From: JBIOJM01 sp044450785
GTDB taxonomy: Bacteria; Planctomycetota; Planctomycetia; Isosphaerales; Isosphaeraceae
Length of the DNA: 24,269 nucleotides
NCBI GenBank assembly: GCA_044450785.1
Contig: JBIOJM010000134.1
Span: 1-24,269, forward strand
Direction: 5' to 3'
Under the pieces are notes generated by a model. It was not told where the DNA came from, made no database searches, and saw only the letters and a list, made by a program, of their open reading frames with translations. This document shows, one piece after another, positions 22,978 to 24,269 of this stretch. The first letter of the stretch is position 1. The number at the start of each line of letters is the position of its first letter. The position numbers were made by a program, and so were the translations under genes.

Positions 22978-24269
22978 ATGAGCACCGACACCACCACGGC
23001 CGTTGCGCTCCTGGCGCGGCTCCACGCCGGGGAGATCACTTCCCTAGAGATCGTTCGCTTGCTGCTCGAGCGGTCCGATCGCGCGAATCGCCTCAACGTG
23101 TTCGTTCATCTCGATCCCGAGCACGTGCTCGCTCAGGCCCGCGCGGTCGACGTAGGCCGCAAGGCCGGCGAGCCGCTGGGCCGGCTGGCGGGCGTCCCGG
23201 TCGCGATCAAGGACTTGCTCTGCGTCGAGGGAGAGCCCACGACCTGCGGCAGCGGGATGCTCCGGAATTTCCGGCCTCCTTACGACGCCACGGTCATCTC
23301 CAAGCTCAGGGCCGCCGGCGCGATCCTGTTCGGCAAGACCAACATGGACGAATTTGCGATGGGCTCGTCGACCGAGAACAGCGCGTACGGGCCGACCTTG
23401 AATCCCTGGGATGAGACCCGGGTGTCAGGAGGCTCTTCCGGCGGCTCGGCCGCGGCCGTCGCGGCCGGTCTCGTCCCCCTGGCGCTGGGCTCCGACACCG
23501 GTGGCTCGATCCGCCAGCCGGCCGCGGTCTGCGGTATCGTCGGGCTCAAGCCCACCTACGGCCGGGTTAGCCGCTACGGCCTGATCGCCTTTGCCAGCTC
23601 GCTTGACCAGGTCGGCCCGTTCGGGCGCGACCTGGCCGATACGGCCCTGCTCCTGTCCGTGATCGCGGGCCGCGACCCCAACGACTCCACCAGCGTCGAG
23701 GAACCGATCCCCGACTATCCATCCACCCTGAACCAACCGCCGGAATCGCTGCGCGTCGGCGTGGTCCGCGAGTACTTCGGCGAGGGGCTCGACTCCGAGG
23801 TGGCGAGCGCCGTCGGAGAGGCGATCCGGGTCTATGAAAAGCAGGGGGCGGCCATCAAGGACGTCTCACTGCCGCACTCCAAGTATGGCATACCGGCGTA
23901 TTACATCGTCGCTTCGGCGGAATGTTCGAGCAACCTCGCCCGCTACGACGGCACGACCTACGGCCACCGCGCCGGAGATTTTGCTCCCAAGTACCCCGGC
24001 GAGGAGGGCCTGCCCGCCATGGTTCGGATGATGATGGCCAGCCGCGCCGAGGGGTTCGGAGCCGAGGTGAAGCGGCGGATCATGCTTGGCACGTTCGCAC
24101 TTTCGGCCGGCTACGCCGATCAGTACTACAACAAAGCCCTTCAAGTCCGGCGCAAGATCCGCGGCGACTTCGACGCGGCCTTTCAGGAGGTCGACGTACT
24201 CCTGGGCCCGACGTCGCCGACCGCGGCGTTCAAACTGGGCGAGCGCACATCGGACCCGCTGGCGATGTA
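22978..24269 (+). CDS. gatA: Aspartyl/glutamyl-tRNA amidotransferase subunit A (3' end beyond the window)
   Basis: The frame from ATG 22978 (GAGGA about 10 bases upstream) stays open to the window edge, giving 430 of roughly 490 residues. The amidase-signature triad is intact: Lys78 in VAIKDL, cis-Ser153 in SGGSSGGSAAAVAAGLVPLA, and nucleophile Ser177 in GSDTGGSIRQPAAVCG. GLKPTYGRVSRYGLIAFASS and LDQVGP follow as in other GatA proteins. The subunit releases ammonia from glutamine for transamidation of Glu-tRNA(Gln)/Asp-tRNA(Asn). It is incomplete only because the window ends. Confidence 0.97.
   Translation, partial: MSTDTTTAVALLARLHAGEITSLEIVRLLLERSDRANRLNVFVHLDPEHVLAQARAVDVGRKAGEPLGRLAGVPVAIKDLLCVEGEPTTCGSGMLRNFRPPYDATVISKLRAAGAILFGKTNMDEFAMGSSTENSAYGPTLNPWDETRVSGGSSGGSAAAVAAGLVPLALGSDTGGSIRQPAAVCGIVGLKPTYGRVSRYGLIAFASSLDQVGPFGRDLADTALLLSVIAGRDPNDSTSVEEPIPDYPSTLNQPPESLRVGVVREYFGEGLDSEVASAVGEAIRVYEKQGAAIKDVSLPHSKYGIPAYYIVASAECSSNLARYDGTTYGHRAGDFAPKYPGEEGLPAMVRMMMASRAEGFGAEVKRRIMLGTFALSAGYADQYYNKALQVRRKIRGDFDAAFQEVDVLLGPTSPTAAFKLGERTSDPLAM

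Overview
This is a GC-rich window that reads as a planctomycete chromosome, most likely from the Isosphaeraceae or a relative. The evidence is a DUF1559 prepilin-like protein, three DUF1573-type proteins, a Ser/Thr kinase fused to WD40 repeats beside an ECF sigma factor, a PEP-CTERM lipase-like protein, and palindromic repeats at gene ends of a kind I recall from that group. The taxonomy is inferred from gene content only. I see no rRNA, tRNA, CRISPR array, intact insertion sequence or phage.

Layout. 59-710 (-): DinJ/YafQ-type antitoxin and toxin with their own promoter. 914-2926 (+): large membrane protein of unknown function. 2938-3702 (-): a peroxiredoxin-like membrane protein whose frame contains one TGA exactly where the peroxidatic cysteine of the W-C-P-F-C motif belongs. 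A bacterial-SECIS-like hairpin follows the TGA, so I read it as a selenoprotein. 3874-5751 (-): GT-C glycosyltransferase. 5768-5960: 59-bp tandem repeats. 5928-6971 (-): Gfo/Idh/MocA-like oxidoreductase with missing signature residues. 7063-7260 (-): remnant of an acyltransferase. 7374-9492 (+): dtd and an FGGY sugar kinase, separated by a long inverted repeat. 9489-14707 (-): an operon of ECF sigma factor, WD40 Ser/Thr kinase and two-pore-helix-type K+ channel behind a strong sigma-70-like promoter. 14943-15974 (+): GDSL hydrolase with a PEP-CTERM tail. 15896-17170 (-): GlmU-like enzyme. 17415-22274 (-): an envelope or secretion cluster of three DUF1573 proteins, a tiny 10-cysteine secreted peptide, a membrane-anchored secreted protein and a DUF1559 pseudopilin-like protein. 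22605-24269 (+): gatC and the 5' part of gatA, the Glu/Asp-tRNA amidotransferase.

The most notable observations are: (1) the putative three-helix membrane-anchored selenoperoxiredoxin with its UGA and hairpin; (2) a tract of 10 Cs that splits the first gene of the DUF1573 cluster into two frames, which would be one frame with 9 Cs; (3) a sigma factor lacking the acidic region-2 motif, next to its kinase and a K+ channel; and (4) several repeats that have become part of protein termini. All similarity statements come from reading motifs, not from a database search.
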